Part shown: positions 1 to 12,465 of the stretch, in pieces
How positions within the stretch are numbered: the first letter of the stretch is position 1
Layout: each line of letters starts with the position of its first letter
Source of the DNA: Talinum fruticosum
Lineage: Eukaryota; Streptophyta; Magnoliopsida; Caryophyllales; Talinaceae
Direction: 5' to 3'
NCBI GenBank assembly: GCA_021018815.1
Contig: JAITYX010000017.1
Location: 3,286,001 to 3,350,000 of the forward strand
DNA: 64,000 bases
Position numbers and translations under genes: made by a program
Notes under the pieces: model-generated
Seen by the model: the letters and a program-made list of their open reading frames with translations, nothing else
What the model was told of the DNA's origin: nothing
Databases searched by the model: none

Positions 1-675
1 AGTTAAAAGTTAAAATTGACATGAAGGATGCTTATGTGGAATTAAGATAATGTTATTGCAATGTCACATATGCATCCTATATGTTAATTACATTAATGTA
101 AGATTAGTAATCATAATGTAAGATTGATATTTTTTTGTAAAATTACATGTCATTATGTTTATATGTTGGATGTGTATACTTATCAAACTAATTTATTTTA
201 ATTTTATGAATAATATCGTAAAATATTGTGAATTTAGATAAAATATTGTCTTTATTCTGTGAACTATCTTTTTCAAAAGAAATTAAAATTTTAAATAATA
301 AAAATAAATTGTCAGAATTTCAACTACTCGTTATACTCTTATTTATACAATTGGCTTAGGCTTAATAACAATTGAAAAATTATGTTTAAAAGATAGAAAA
401 AATGAAGAAAGGAGAGAAACATCGTAAGTGTCGGTTAAGTGCATAATTATAATATGTTTTTGTTGGATTTTTGGTAATTAACATACTTGGCTAGACAAAT
501 CAATAAATTTTGTTTCAAAACACAATTTATTTAACAGTGTAAATCAATATATAATCAATAAATTTAGTTTTAAAACACAATTTATTTAACGATATAAATT
601 AATATTTAAACTATAAGACGTAGGTCCAAAAAATAAGTGTATCGATTGTAACTAACTAGGGATAAAAATGAAAAA
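1..675. other. AT-rich intergenic sequence, no gene seen
   Basis: No open frame with protein-like composition is visible on either strand. The stretch is very AT-rich with scattered short A and T runs. A 20-odd base segment around 503-530 (caataaattttgtttcaaa-like) recurs around 556-583, a small local direct duplication. It lies downstream of the minus-strand CASP-like gene and may include its 3' untranslated region. Confidence 0.6.
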
Positions 676-1570
676 TTAAGAGGAAACATGAGACTTGAGC
701 CTGTAACAAGACATGATGGTGAGGGCAAAGAGGCAAAGGAAAGCCAAGTAAGATAAGCCTAAAGAGACCCCAACTTTGAAGCAAAATCTCTCCACCCGGT
801 CGCAAACCTTCACCCAAGCTGTTTCTGTCTGTCCATTTAGTCCAACATACCCTATTGCACTCGCTGCTCCACATGCAGATATCATCAGCACCATCACTAC
901 CTGCCATGCCCCAGAACGTATATTAATTAGTTTAGCAAATGATAATTCAAGTTTAATAAGTTTAAAATTAAGCTAATATGGACAGACAGAAGCAGAAGTA
1001 GAAGTTCACCAAATCATGCAAAAACAAGAGAAACCAGTGATTGGAGTTGGACTGTTTTCGATAGAGAATATAAACGGCAATCAGTGACAGTAGAACAAGG
1101 CCACACACCACTGCATCTGCTCCCACCAAGAACCTACAATATTAAGAAACCATAAACATTAAAATCTACGTATCATATATAGTATAACATGACCCTCTAT
1201 AATAAAAGGATAACACGACCCTCTATATGATAGAGACGGATTACAATCTTACCGTTATCCTATTTAATAGTTTATTATTTCACTTTCATTAATAAAGTTT
1301 TTAGTAAACTAAATACTAACCAATGAATTGTACAAGAATATAATAAGACTACATTCAAACCGGTTATTTTATGTACCTGAAGGCAGAGGAGTAATAATAC
1401 TTGGCGAAGAAGGTGACTCCAAAGATGACCATGGAATCAGAGCTGTGAACCATGACATAAATGGAGACAGCAGTTGATAAAACAGTTAAAACCCTAAGAA
1501 CAACTTGGGCAATGAAGAACGAGCGAGGTGAAGTTGAGCCTTTTTGCCAAAGTAGGTTTCCACTCTCCAT
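676..1570 (-). CDS. CASP-like protein (CASPL, DUF588 family), four-TM membrane protein
   Basis: Three exons on the minus strand: 1570-1377, 1133-1010 and 900-676, all with GT-AG borders and joining in frame to 180 residues. The start is the ATG at 1570 (MESGNLLWQKG); the frame stays open further upstream but has no ATG there. Four hydrophobic segments are visible at about residues 17-38, 65-87, 97-120 and 146-170. Family hallmarks include an Arg in TM1 (LRVL), the SSAFRFLVGADAVV stretch across the first splice, FLHDLVVMVLM in TM3 with its conserved Asp, GYVGLNGQ and an extracellular-loop Cys (VCDRVERFC). CASP and CASP-like proteins form plasma-membrane scaffolds; the founding CASPs organise the Casparian strip. 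Sequence flavour is closest to the CASPL1 group from memory. Length (about 180) is normal and no frame break is seen. The specific tissue role is not predictable. Confidence 0.85.
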
Positions 1571-4500
1571 TGTTATTTCCGGGATTTCCAATTCTCGTCT
1601 TCCCTCTGATGAGCACACTGTTGGGAGTAAATTTAGGCGAGTACGGGGAATTGTCGAACCACAGAGATGGACTAGAATTCAATTCAGATTGCGAAACAAA
1701 ATTAAAGACTTTAACCTAAACTATCATTAACATTAACCAAAATCAACTATGCGATGGATATTAGTTTTTTTTTTTTTACCAACTCAAAAACCAGAATTGA
1801 ACAATAACAATCTATAAAAATTCAATCAGCATATTCGAACCAGAAACACAACAAAATCAACCCAAAACACAAGCTTGACCCAGCAGAAATTAAAGTGCAA
1901 CAGAGGAAGAATTATACCGAGCCTATGCGCGCAAACCAAATCTGACAGAGGAATTTGAACAAACAGTCCGTGAACACAATTCAACTTCAGATTCCCAAAA
2001 CCAAACAACTTCAATACTTCAAAATTGATATTAAACTTGCAACCCAATTCCAGAACGAAATTCAATTACAAAATCTACGAAACTAAAACCGAAAATTTGA
2101 AAACTAACAACTAAACCTAATTAAAATCTGAAACGGGAGATTGAAGAAAATGAAAGCCTAACTTGCGGCTTGCCCTTGTCACCGGAGCTCGCCGACTGTC
2201 TTGTTCTCGCCCTTGCTTCCTCTTTTTATAGCTTCTTGTCTCGGCCCTCCTTGAAGTCTTCTTTCAATCCCATTTCATCTCTAATTCTTCTTCTTATCCA
2301 AATCCGGTTCGTGAGCACCAAATAGTGATGCAAATAGGAGAGATAGAGTTGGAGTGGGTTTCGGATTTTTGAAGGTTAGGGTTTCGGTAAGTAGATGACC
2401 GAAGAGGAGGATGAAGATGGCGTGAAGCTTCGGGTCTCTTCGGGTTTTGGAGTCTGCTGCTGTGGAGGAGACCGAGTAGGAGAGAGAGACCTGATGTGAA
2501 GAGGATTAGGGTTCTCCGGTTGTGGAAGGGCAGCACCGAGCACGGTGAAGAGGGAGAGGGGTTACAGGGTTTTGGTGGAATGGAAGCTTTTAAGTGAGGT
2601 AAATGGAAACTGGGCTGGTGGACAGATGGCGCGAGGGGGACAACCGAAACAGATTGAGGGGGAACCAAGGCTATGCACGGCAGATGAGGCTACGGACAAG
2701 AGGAATTTATTCCCGAGCTGGGCCAAGTGCACGTCACCATCCAATTCTTCTTTTTATTTATTTCTCGGTAATTTTTTCACATTTAATATAAAAATAAAAT
2801 AAATTACATTATTTATTATGGAGAAAATAAGACGTAGAAGGAACTAAAAATGTCATTTTTTGGACTCAATATAAACATGGGGTATCTATACGATCATAGG
2901 ACAATAGGTGTTCTAAAATATAACTACGAATATGATTCTATGACTTTTTTGTGGGGATTTTGGTGGCAGGAGTTTTGCTCTCAAAGAAGATAAGGGTCAC
3001 AGAGTCAATTAGCAAGGAGAATTCTGTGTACAAGACATTTACAAATTTTGTTTCATATTTTAATTGTTGTTGTTGTTGATAAGGGTAATCTGATAATTAT
3101 TGTTAGGAAATAATATATGTACACTGTATTATCGATGAAAAATCTTTTCAGATTTTTAATCATAAAAAAATTTGTAAAAATTATAGTAAATTGTTCACCA
3201 ATTATAATGTGCACGAAAACAATTTAAGCTTTTTCAATAAAAACGAATTTGATTTTAGGTTTTTTTTTCAATAGTAAATGTGGGCTATTCAATTGGACCC
3301 TTATCTCACGGGTAATTTCAATTGAATTCGAAGGCTCCGGAAGATAGGGATATCAAACCCGGGCCTAAAGCCCAAATTTATAACTCATATTAACTTATTT
3401 GTACAACTTGTAAAAAAATCGTCTCTATCAAGATTCAAAACCTAATGGAGAGGATAATAGTGTAAATTGCTTGCCACTAGGCCAACATTTACTTGGTTTA
3501 AGGTTTTAAATGATGCTGTTGAAATTAATAATAAAGTTTGTGTTTGTTGTTAGTGACAATTTGAGCTTAAATATAGAAATGGGTAGAACCGTTGAAGACG
3601 GCTAGCTTGTAAGCTAAGGTGGCTCTATAAACTAAAGTTATTTGTTCATGGTATTTTATATCATAGTTGAAATTTTTCGACTATCATAGTCGACAAATTT
3701 CAATCATTCATAAAATTAAAAGATTTGAAACACTAAAATTATTTAACCATAATTAACCATATAATTTTCTCTCTCATTTTGTCTCTCCTCTCTCATGCTC
3801 TGTGCCCCACCCCCTCGCCAACCTCACCTCAGAACTCATAGATCCAATTGAAGCAACATTGCCCACCAAAACCTCACAATTATAGGCAAAACCTATATTC
3901 ATTTCATCACCATTAATGGTAATTCACATGACTGTAAAATACATAAAATAGGAAAAAAGAAATAGAAATTGACTCCATTAATGGTAGAAATAAAATAATT
4001 GCACGACCTAAAAATTAAAAACTGGGAAATAAGGAAGGAGCAGAGCAAATTAGAAGAAACGGTGGGTTTAGGGCTTGTATATAACAAATCTTAAGCTCTT
4101 GTATTGTAGTGCTTCATCTGGCTAAGTGCTCAAATTTAAGTTTGTTTTACATATTATTTTTTAAAACGAAAATAAAATAATGCCAACTGTATTACTAAAG
4201 TATTTATAATTTATTATTTTGAAAGAGTTTGATACATAAAATTGTACACCATCTAAATTTTGAAGTTTTTAATTTTTGTAGGTTTATATTTTTATTTATG
4301 TAGTATTTCAGAAAAGGCTACAAAAGAATGGATTTAATTGTTTTTTTATACAATAAATCGCCTATAAAAATGCAAGTCGAGAGAGCCTATTTATAATTTT
4401 CCAGGATGGCATAATCCGCAATTTCCTCTACTTGGAGAGGGTCAAAGTTGGGCCGTAAAAATTTTAATGGGCTTAATTTCTTTCTATTGCACAAATATTA

Positions 4501-5134
4501 CTTGATATGATACGAAGAAAGCAAGCCCAATATACTATGTGGAAATGTCTTCATATAGCCCTTCAGAAAGCCACAAATATTCCAACCTGCGTTTGTGTCT
4601 GAGCAAGAGTAAGGCCGTCAGGGTGACAATGGACCATCATGCTCTATGAGTTTTGAGGCCATACATAAGAAGAAATGAAAGCATAAATAGAACTGATTTC
4701 TAAATAAAAATTTGCGTCTTATTTCAAACTATGACACCAATAAAGTCATGGCCATTATTATACTACTTTCTCCTATTATATTATACTACCATCTCTGGAA
4801 AAGTTGTTTTGGAACATTGATTCCATCTAATAAAGCGACATCCAATCCCAGACCCAAATGGGTCCAATCCAAGTTGGTTTAAATCCAAAACCAGCTTGGA
4901 AAGAGGAACAACTGGCGCCAGACAAAATGTGCACTCAAGGAAAATCGAATACTCTTAATTAGTGCTCATCACTACTACACAAATCCAATTCAAGAGAAAC
5001 AAATTCAAATCACGGCCCACCTTGGTAACAAGAAATTACAAAATACAGTAAATAAGCTACTAGTATTAATTAGGCAAGCATAATTATACTTTGTAGAGGT
5101 TGCTACCAATCAACTCTAGGGCTCATCCCATCAT
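1571..5134. other. Intergenic region, CASPL upstream and Ole e 1-like downstream
   Basis: About 3.5 kb without a convincing gene. 1571-2700 is the likely promoter and 5' leader of the minus-strand CASPL gene; 2160-2700 is noticeably more GC- and purine-rich, and its open frames (for example minus 2294-2668, Pro/Ser-rich) have no recognisable domain. 2750-5100 is AT-rich with T runs (1766-1778) and short direct repeats. No repeat boundary could be fixed. Confidence 0.5.
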
Positions 5135-6684
5135 CTAAAATCGGCCTTCGTCGTCCAGCTCGTATTGCTGGAGGAGCTGAGAGCAGTAAGCCATGGGTTG
5201 TTCCATCATGAAGCCCATGTTGTTGGCGTAGCGTTCGGATGAAACGACACCGTTGTAGCTGGTGAGGATGACCCGAGAGCGGTCACGCCCAGCATCAGGC
5301 AATGAACACTTGCTGTGAGGGCTTTTGACGAGCATGGTCTCACAGACTCTGTCCTTCTGGTCCTGCTTCACCGGAATGCTGTATGTTCCTGTCTCGTCTG
5401 TGGTGGCTTCAGCTGAGTATAGCACTTCTTGTGAATGTCTGTGACGGCATTCCAGCCTCACCTTTGCACCTTCATATCCACAAATAATACAACTTCAGTC
5501 AAAAGGCTCAGCAACAATCAACTTAATTGTAATGCATACACCACCCACATTCAGCATATGGTACAAATCCCACTTAATGTAATCAAGGAAGTGCTCAAGA
5601 GGACCAACGAAGTATCATTAGCTGCCAATAACTCATCCACATCAAATCATATCTAACTGGAAAAAGGTTCGTTCATTTTGGGTTCGGGTGGTAATGTTCA
5701 GATCAGGGACATTCCAGTGGGGTTTGGTTTGCATCAGGTTCAAGTAATGTTCGGTTTAGGTTCACTTAGAGTCTACAGAAGGAAGCTTCTCTAGTACAGA
5801 AAAACAATTTTAGAGGACAAGTTCAAGTTGGATCACTTCAGATTTCGAGTGCAAATCGAATTAGCCTATTTCAGATATAATTTGGATCCTATATGAAAAA
5901 TTGCACTCTCAGAATCCTTCCAAAATTTTTAATTGCTAATAAATTTACCACCGTTCTCAAAAAATCTACCCAGAAATCCAAAGGCATTAGATTAAGCATT
6001 GAAGTTTTCCATTCTTCCAATTATGGAAAATCCAGATCCCATTTGCCCCTTGCTGAGAGTATAGTGCTATATTGTATCTAACACTTGTCCCATTCCTTTC
6101 CTCGAACGAAATCAACACAATAATTTATTTATTTATTTATTGGTCTTATTATTCAAACGGAAGAAATGTCCAAGTACTAGAAAATTGCTTTCAATTCAGA
6201 AAACAAATACTCCAGTACAGTACTAATTTTTTAAGACCGGCAAATCTAAGTAGTCAACATTATTTTCAAAATCTCAAATCAAGCAAACAATTGTTACTGC
6301 ATAAATAAACAACAAAAAATATTTTTTAAAAAAAGAACAGATAGATCTCGCAAAATCAACAAGTTTTCAAGCAAATCCGAGTCCCATACATGAAAATTGA
6401 TCGAATGCTACTCCATTTGAGCAGATCTAGCCATTTGAAGCGCAAAACGAAGAGCATGAACGGAGTAAAGGAGGAGAGAGAAAAAAAGCAACAAGAATAG
6501 AGTAGGAGTAGGAGTAGAGTAGCATACCATGGAGGTAAATGGAGGCGGCGGTTTCGAACCCAGCGCGGCAGGTGTCACAGTAGACGCGTCCCTTAACGAC
6601 GCAGGGCTGAGACACCGGCCTGACCGCCATGGCTATGGCCGGAACCAAGCAAAGTGCTGCTATCAACATCGCCAACTTCGCCAT
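5135..6684 (-). CDS. Pollen Ole e 1-like (extensin-like) secreted protein
   Basis: Two exons on the minus strand: 6684-6528 and 5469-5135, joining in frame to 163 residues. The intron (5470-6527) starts GT after the first base of a Gly codon and ends AG. Residues 1-20 (MAKLAMLIAALCLVPAIAMA) are a signal peptide. The mature part opens with the family signature VKGRVYCDTCRAGFET, followed by AKVRLECRHR, a DETGTYSI strand, VCETMLVKSP, KCSLPDAGRDRSRVIL, NNMGFM and a C-terminal YCSQLLQQYE. Six or seven Cys in the Ole e 1 spacing indicate a small disulphide-rich apoplastic protein. Related proteins are abundant in pollen, but many family members are expressed elsewhere. Exact biochemical function is not known for the family. 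The start is chosen because it directly precedes the signal peptide. No frame break. Confidence 0.9.
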
Positions 6685-8409
6685 TTTCGCAGATCGGAAT
6701 CTCACCGGAAGATGAACTGAGGAGAGAAGAGAGCAAAAGTGAAAAAGCAAAGAGAGGAGAGAGAGAGAGGGTGATGTTCTTGGCAGTGAAGCAACGCGGA
6801 GTAGGGAGTGGATTGTATAAATATGAAAACAATTTTCATTTTAACAGAGGGAGAACTGAAAAGGATCGAGAATCCGGAGAGGTGCGGTTATCCAGTGAGG
6901 CACGGAGCACTTGTCTGGCTGGAACGTGGGGTCCATTGGCTGATGTGGCGGGGTGTAGTTTGTGCGCTGGAGGGAGTGTAGTGGGGCGCAGGGTTGAGAA
7001 GGAAGAGGTGAGCGCAGAAGAGTAAAGGCTATCACGGACAGAGATTGGCGGGTTGAGATTGAGTGAGTGACTTGTGTCGGTGGCGGTGGATCACGTGCGT
7101 GGGGTCCACATGAGTAACAAATCCAATCAGGTATGCTCGATAATTTGGTGAGGACGCGCCTTGGACAGTTGGATTGATTAATGGCAGTGCTTTTGTAGCG
7201 GATCAACGGATGTGATTGCATCAAGAACGCAATGTATTGTTGTCTTTTTGATTGATAAGCCCTACTTACTCAAGTAAATCAACCTTGAACGCTAAGCTAT
7301 GTTTAATTTCTCAATCGATCAAAACATTTATGTTATGAAATCTAAGCCAATGGCCGGATATAAACTCGAAAGCAAATCGAATCTTAACCCGACTTTGGTC
7401 AATGATTCATGTGAGATACGAGTACTAATATTTTAAACGTTTGAGTTTAATTTTCTCTTCGACTTATTGAATTGATGTTTTTAACATTTTAAAAGATAAC
7501 TAATGTAAAAACATACCATTATTTTCCATTGTATTATGAAAAATTAGATGAGAAATAAAATAGTCAATATATAACACCAAAAATATATTACTAATAACTT
7601 TTTTTAAAAAAACTTATTATAAGTGTTTATAGTCGAGTTCAATATTAATAAACATTAATCTATATTAATCAACATTGATCATCAGTCGTTCAAGATGATC
7701 AATATACATCAACACTAATTAATAGTAATCTGCACCGATCAACACTCATTCACATTAATCAACATTCATTAACACCAATTATATTATTATTATTATTATT
7801 ATTATTATATAATTAAGATAAGTTGAACAAAAAGCCTTAATTATTAAAATTAATATATGATACACAACTTATGAAATATTGATGATGAAAAATGTTATAA
7901 TAAGTAAGAGGTAAAATACATACAATTTAAAAATTTAAATAAATATATTTTTTAATAGACAATAAATACAATTATAAATCCCATGTCCCATATATTCTTA
8001 ATGCTAATTAAGAGTTATTACTAGAATGTTTCCTATTAAAAAATAATTTGTGTGAGTAGAATTATTAGAATATTGTGAAGGTGACTTTGCTTGGCCTAAA
8101 AAACAAATTATTGTTGACTATGGCTTTATTTACACGATGATTACATTACATAACATAAGTCATCCCTCGGTCCGTGATTAGTGGCAGCGCAAAGAAATAT
8201 TAAAATTTATTCGATCAAAAACAAAAAGAAAAATTAACATTTAATGAGAAGTAAAGCGGCGGCGTCTTCTTTAAGCCATCCATCCACCTCCGGCCCAACC
8301 CATGGCCACGGATTGGGCCGGCCATTGAATAGAAAGAGCCCAACTCACCCTCTCCAACAAATTAGGGCCAACCCATGGCTTCATTAATCTCACTAACTAG
8401 ATATATGCT
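6685..8409. other. Intergenic region, promoter side of the Ole e 1-like gene, with simple repeats
   Basis: 6685-7230 is the upstream flank of the minus-strand Ole e 1-like gene; 6735-6768 is GA-rich. Long open frames here (minus 6841-7224) look like chance in GC-richer DNA. From about 7300 it becomes AT-rich. 7640-7780 carries a degenerate tandem of about 10-12 bp (aacattaatc-like), passing into (ATT)n at about 7781-7808. Confidence 0.5.
7640..7808. repeat. Degenerate minisatellite plus (ATT)n microsatellite
   Basis: Units resembling atcaacattaat recur many times with substitutions between about 7640 and 7780, followed by about nine ATT units to 7808. Seen directly; exact period and copy number would need a tandem-repeat program. 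Confidence 0.6.
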
Positions 8410-9620
8410 ATATATTTTTTTACATAATAAGCAAACCAATTAAGAGGTAACCTTATTTCAAGTATTCTACCAAAGTTGTCATTTATTAAAATGGAGAGAA
8501 AAGAAGAAGAGGGAATCGACGTCCAAAACACGAATTTAGAAATACAAAGTCCACATTTGGCTACCCAATCGCCTACCATGTTTCTTTCTCTGGACATATT
8601 TCGTATAATCACTTTATTGCAACTCTTAAGAAAACGACACGTATCCTGTATAAGTGTATGTATTTTTCAGGGTATCTGCATCTCACCTTTAATTCTTTTG
8701 ATGACAAATTGATTATCTCATTCCAAAACGATTGAGCAAAATCCTGCTGTCTGTCTTCGCTCTTACTCTATTACCCATAGTAGAAATTTCAGCTACCAAA
8801 ACAGACGCTGGTCCCAAATTATACGTCCCAATTTGAATAAATCTCTCATCCCAATTCTTGATCACGAATCCTCCCGCGACGTAAGAAGAAGATTTGGATC
8901 TATCAAAGTTAATTTTGACGAACCCCACGATGGTTTATGCCGATCGACAAACTTCGTTGAAGAAGAAGGTGATGAAAGCCGGGTACTTGAGTATGGATTG
9001 AAAAGATAGTCCAGTCTACCCCGACCTCCCATTCTGACCGGAATGTCTTGGCCTTTAGGATTGTAACCTGAGCATTGTAGTTTCCATTATTAAAGACCAT
9101 ATCATTCCGACTTTTCACATACTCCATAATAGATAGACCATTCGAATTGGTTAAATTTTTTCAAATCTCTAACCTTGTTAAAAATATTATTTAAAGACAC
9201 TATTCGTGCATTACTCAAATTAACATTCAGCCACTTATGATGAAATGCTTTATTCCAGTGTCCTTCACAAGAGGACATTACGGAAAAAATGATTAATCGA
9301 TTCGTCATCATTCTTACACACTCGGAAATAAAGAATCGGTAAGTATACCTCTTTTAAGAAGGTTGTCACGTGTAGGTAAAGCATTATGTCCAATTTGCCA
9401 TAGAAAGATTTTCAATTTGGGCATGACATCCATATTCCATATCGAGACATATTCCTATGAAGATGAAGAGGGTCGCTCAATTGGAATGGTAGTGGAGTTT
9501 TATATTACTCACTATGTTTTAAATTCCGGTAATCACTATCGTAGACTTCTACCAAGCTCCTAATGGACTTGAAGATAGGCTTAGATCTTCGTCGGGCCTA
9601 ATCCAATGATGGTTCATCTC
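8410..9620 (-). mobile_element. 5'-truncated, decayed LINE (zf-RVT and RNase H part of ORF2)
   Basis: Read on the minus strand, broken frames give in order: about 9440-9370 PKLKIFLWQIGHNALPTR (reverse-transcriptase zinc-binding region), 9311-9102 with KWLNVNLSNARIVSLNN and FEWSIYYGV, 9120-8940 RNDMVFNN and LKAKTFRSEW, 8935-8713 GFVKINFDRSKSSS and GPASVLVAE (RNase H core), and about 8610-8410 a tail with GDWVAKCGLC. This is the order of the C-terminal half of plant LINE ORF2. It matches, segment by segment, the plus-strand copy at 11101-12447. Numerous stops and shifts; not functional. A short A-rich stretch (minus strand, near 8410-8418) may be the old poly(A) end. I could not find its target-site duplication, so both ends are approximate. 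Confidence 0.75.
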
Positions 9621-11082
9621 CTTCCCTTATCCGCAAATTCACTAGACTTATACCATATAGAGGATTCAAGCAAATGAGTTTACTTATCATTATAAAAAAT
9701 ATTTTAAAAAAGTGGCTAAACCAAATTAATAGAATATCTTTTCTATATCAATTTTTATTGTTTCTTTTTATAATTTATTCGACACAAATATGGTTTAGCA
9801 ATTGTGCATCATCTCCCCTTACCATTCAAAAACAAAAAAAGTGGCTAAACCACGTTAATGTAATAACTTTGCTATATCCATTTCTCATAGTTTTTTGTGA
9901 TTTGCGCGATACAAATATGGGTCATGGCATGCCACTGGCATATTTTTAATAGTATACATAGGATAGAACAAGATAGTTGTACAAATAGTCTCCCGGTATC
10001 CTCTTTTGATGAGTAGTGTTGTCTCTTATTTTTACAATACTTCTATGTATTAGTTTTTTTATTAAGTAATTAAATGTTAGTTGACTGTCATATTAGTTTA
10101 CAATATGCATCAATTCTTTAAATTTAGACTATTATAGCGATAAATCATTTTGACAGAAATGTTATTGTGAATCGATTTTCTTACTAATGAGTGTATCGTG
10201 AAATAATGATTGAGTAAAAGAAGAGTGTTGAAAAGAGTTTCAATTAATACATTTATTGAAGGGTTTATTTTACTTTTTAATTTTTATTTTACATATAATG
10301 TTTATTCACAAATTCTTATATGAGAGAGTATGGTCGGACGAACTTTGTTAGAGGCGACTTTTTTAAGATTTTAATATAACTAATATCTTACACTAAAGAG
10401 GTGACTTTTATTAGAGTTATCTCTAAATAAATTATTAGTCACCCTCTATATAGTTAAAGTCACCATAAAAATTTTCATTTCACATTAACTTTTAAGTAAG
10501 ACGGTCTCATACAAGACCGAATAATATTTATTATAGATATCATAAGATCAACCTTTATGAAAAATAATTGCACAAGTTGTCTTTTATATTTATGTACTTC
10601 TAGTTGACTATAAACTCATATTATATAAATATATAGCTCATACTTAAATCATATCCCCCTTCATGTTTGTATAGGATATTGTGTAGCAAAAATATTGATT
10701 TGGTTTCTTTGAAACTTGAACTATGAAGACAGAAATTTGGTTCAATGTATATATGCAAATTAAAAAGCACTTATTATTTACAGATACTATTTAATGAGAA
10801 AAGTAGGAAAATATTCACCAAAATTATGTAGACAAATATTAAGGCTATTGTGTTTAGTATTTCGATTAGGTCAGATTTTGTTGTTCCAATCTGTTCGATA
10901 AACTTAGGTTTGATGGATGAAAATAACGTTTTATTGAAAATAGTTTGATTTACTAATTGAGGTATATACTCGACCGATAAAATTTCTAAAAACTATTATC
11001 TAATATTTAAATTTAAATTTAATTTTTATCGATCTTAATAACTCATTCCAAACACAAAAAATATATTCATGTTTCACTGGTT
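9621..11082. other. AT-rich intergenic sequence
   Basis: No gene recognised. Two similar segments, both containing aaaaagtggctaaacca, occur at about 9703-9722 and 9833-9852, each followed by a ctatat and a cacaaatatgg-like block. They form a roughly 130-bp imperfect tandem duplication. The small frame over it (plus 9674-9949) has no domain. Confidence 0.5.
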
Positions 11083-11100
11083 AGTATGGCGTTGACATTT
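11083..11100. repeat. Left target-site duplication of the LINE insertion
   Basis: The 18 bases agtatggcgttgacattt recur with one mismatch at 12448-12465, directly after the element's poly(A). This is a typical target-site duplication of a target-primed (LINE) insertion. Confidence 0.8.
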
Positions 11101-12447
11101 TGGTTGGACATTTGGTGTGGCAACATTTGCCTTCAGGACTATTATGATAGCTCCTTTCGCCTCCCCCTTTCCGCCTCGGTAAGTGACTTTATCACGCAGA
11201 AAAGGAGTGGAATCTAGATCTTCCGCAATCAATTCTACCCAGTGACGTCCGTCAAAAGATCTTGTCTCGTCCCCATTCCTTCTCATGACATAGAAGATTC
11301 CGTTTGTTGGGGAGTATCCAAGTAGCGGTAATTTACTACTAAATCAGCAATATGGACCGCACATGATCATTATCCGAACCGCCCAAGGTGGGATTTTGCT
11401 TGAATTTGGAAGCTTGATCTCGATGCCGAAATTAAAATTATTTTTGTGGCAAATAGGGCATAAGGCTCTCCCAACGAGGTAGAACCTTAGGATTAGGGGT
11501 TGAACATACAGCCTCAATGCCCCCTCTGCCTAGACAGTTGTGAGTCCACGAGATCACCTTTTTCCCAGTGCGGCCAAGTGCGTGAAACCCGGAAAACCGT
11601 TTATGTTCACAAGTGGCTAGATATTGACCTTAGCCGAAGCCACGTTACCTCACCTGTTCCAGCTCATTCAAATAGTTAGGGACTTGAAGAAGCCTAATCA
11701 ACTAATTCGATTTGCTCATCTATTATGGAGTATATGGAAGAGCGAGAAATGAAGTTGTGTTTAGGAACGATACCTTCGACATCAAGGTCACATGTATTCG
11801 TGCCAAAGCGTCCCGGGCAGAATGGTGTGCACGTAGGAAGCTGGATATCTCCGACCACAGTATCACCCTCCTTCACCACTCACCCGCACCGGTTCGCCCC
11901 TCTTTGTTGGCTGGATCAAACCACCGGGGGCTTCGTCAAAGTCAATTTTGATGGGTTTAGATCCTCTTCGAGCGCAGCAGCCGGATTTGTTAGCGAAGTT
12001 GGGATGGGAGTTTCTTACATGCTTGGAGCATCGTACTTAGGACAGGCCTCTATACTCGGTGGCCGAGGCGTTTGCTATGAGAAACGGTGTCAAAGCGGCC
12101 GTTCGCACCGGCCGGCTCCACTTGGTACTCGGAAGGAGATAACCTCACGGTTATTAGGGCCCTTAAAGGTGAAATTCATATCCCGTGGGAGATTCACACG
12201 TTGATCCAAGATACTAAGAGCTTTCTCGACCAATGCAAAAGTGTTGTCATTTAGCATACATATAGAGAAGGGAACAGAGTGCAGAGCTGGGTTGCGAGAT
12301 TTGGGCTCAATACAATGTCTCGTTCGTGTTGGTTTAGTTTTCCTTCTCTCCCTCTCCTCTCCATTCTCATTGAGGACAACGTAGGTAGAACTCTTGCGAG
12401 AAGGGTTACCTAATGTTGATATACTTACCCCTTTAAAAAAAAAAAAA
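11101..12447 (+). mobile_element. 5'-truncated LINE with poly(A) tail and target-site duplication
   Basis: Plus-strand fragments in order: DIWCGNICLQDYY-like text at about 11105-11140, CWGVSK/GNFTTKSAIW near 11310-11350, PKLKLFLWQIGHKALPTR at 11423-11480 (zf-RVT), a second zinc-binding part to 11640, LIRFAHLLWSIW near 11700-11745, then GFVKVNFDGFRSSSSAAAGF at about 11928-11990 (RNase H), and a tail ending in a run of about 14 A (12434-12448). Several stops and frame shifts are present. The 5' truncation, A tail and 18-bp duplication at 11083-11100 / 12448-12465 define it as one LINE insertion of about 1.35 kb. It is the sister of the minus-strand copy at 8410-9620. Confidence 0.85.
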
Positions 12448-12465
12448 AGTATGGCCTTGACATTT
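12448..12465. repeat. Right target-site duplication of the LINE insertion
   Basis: agtatggccttgacattt, 17 of 18 bases identical to 11083-11100, immediately 3' of the poly(A) tail. Confidence 0.8.

Noticed and set aside
1364..1618. CASPL start upstream at 1618
   Set aside because: The codon there is GTG, not ATG; the first ATG in the frame is at 1570.
2294..2668. 124-codon minus-strand frame upstream of the CASPL gene
   Set aside because: Low-complexity Pro/Ser/His composition, no domain, GC-richer leader DNA where long chance frames are expected.
6841..7224. 127-codon minus-strand frame upstream of the Ole e 1-like gene
   Set aside because: No domain; lies in the promoter region and overlaps another equally open frame on the plus strand.
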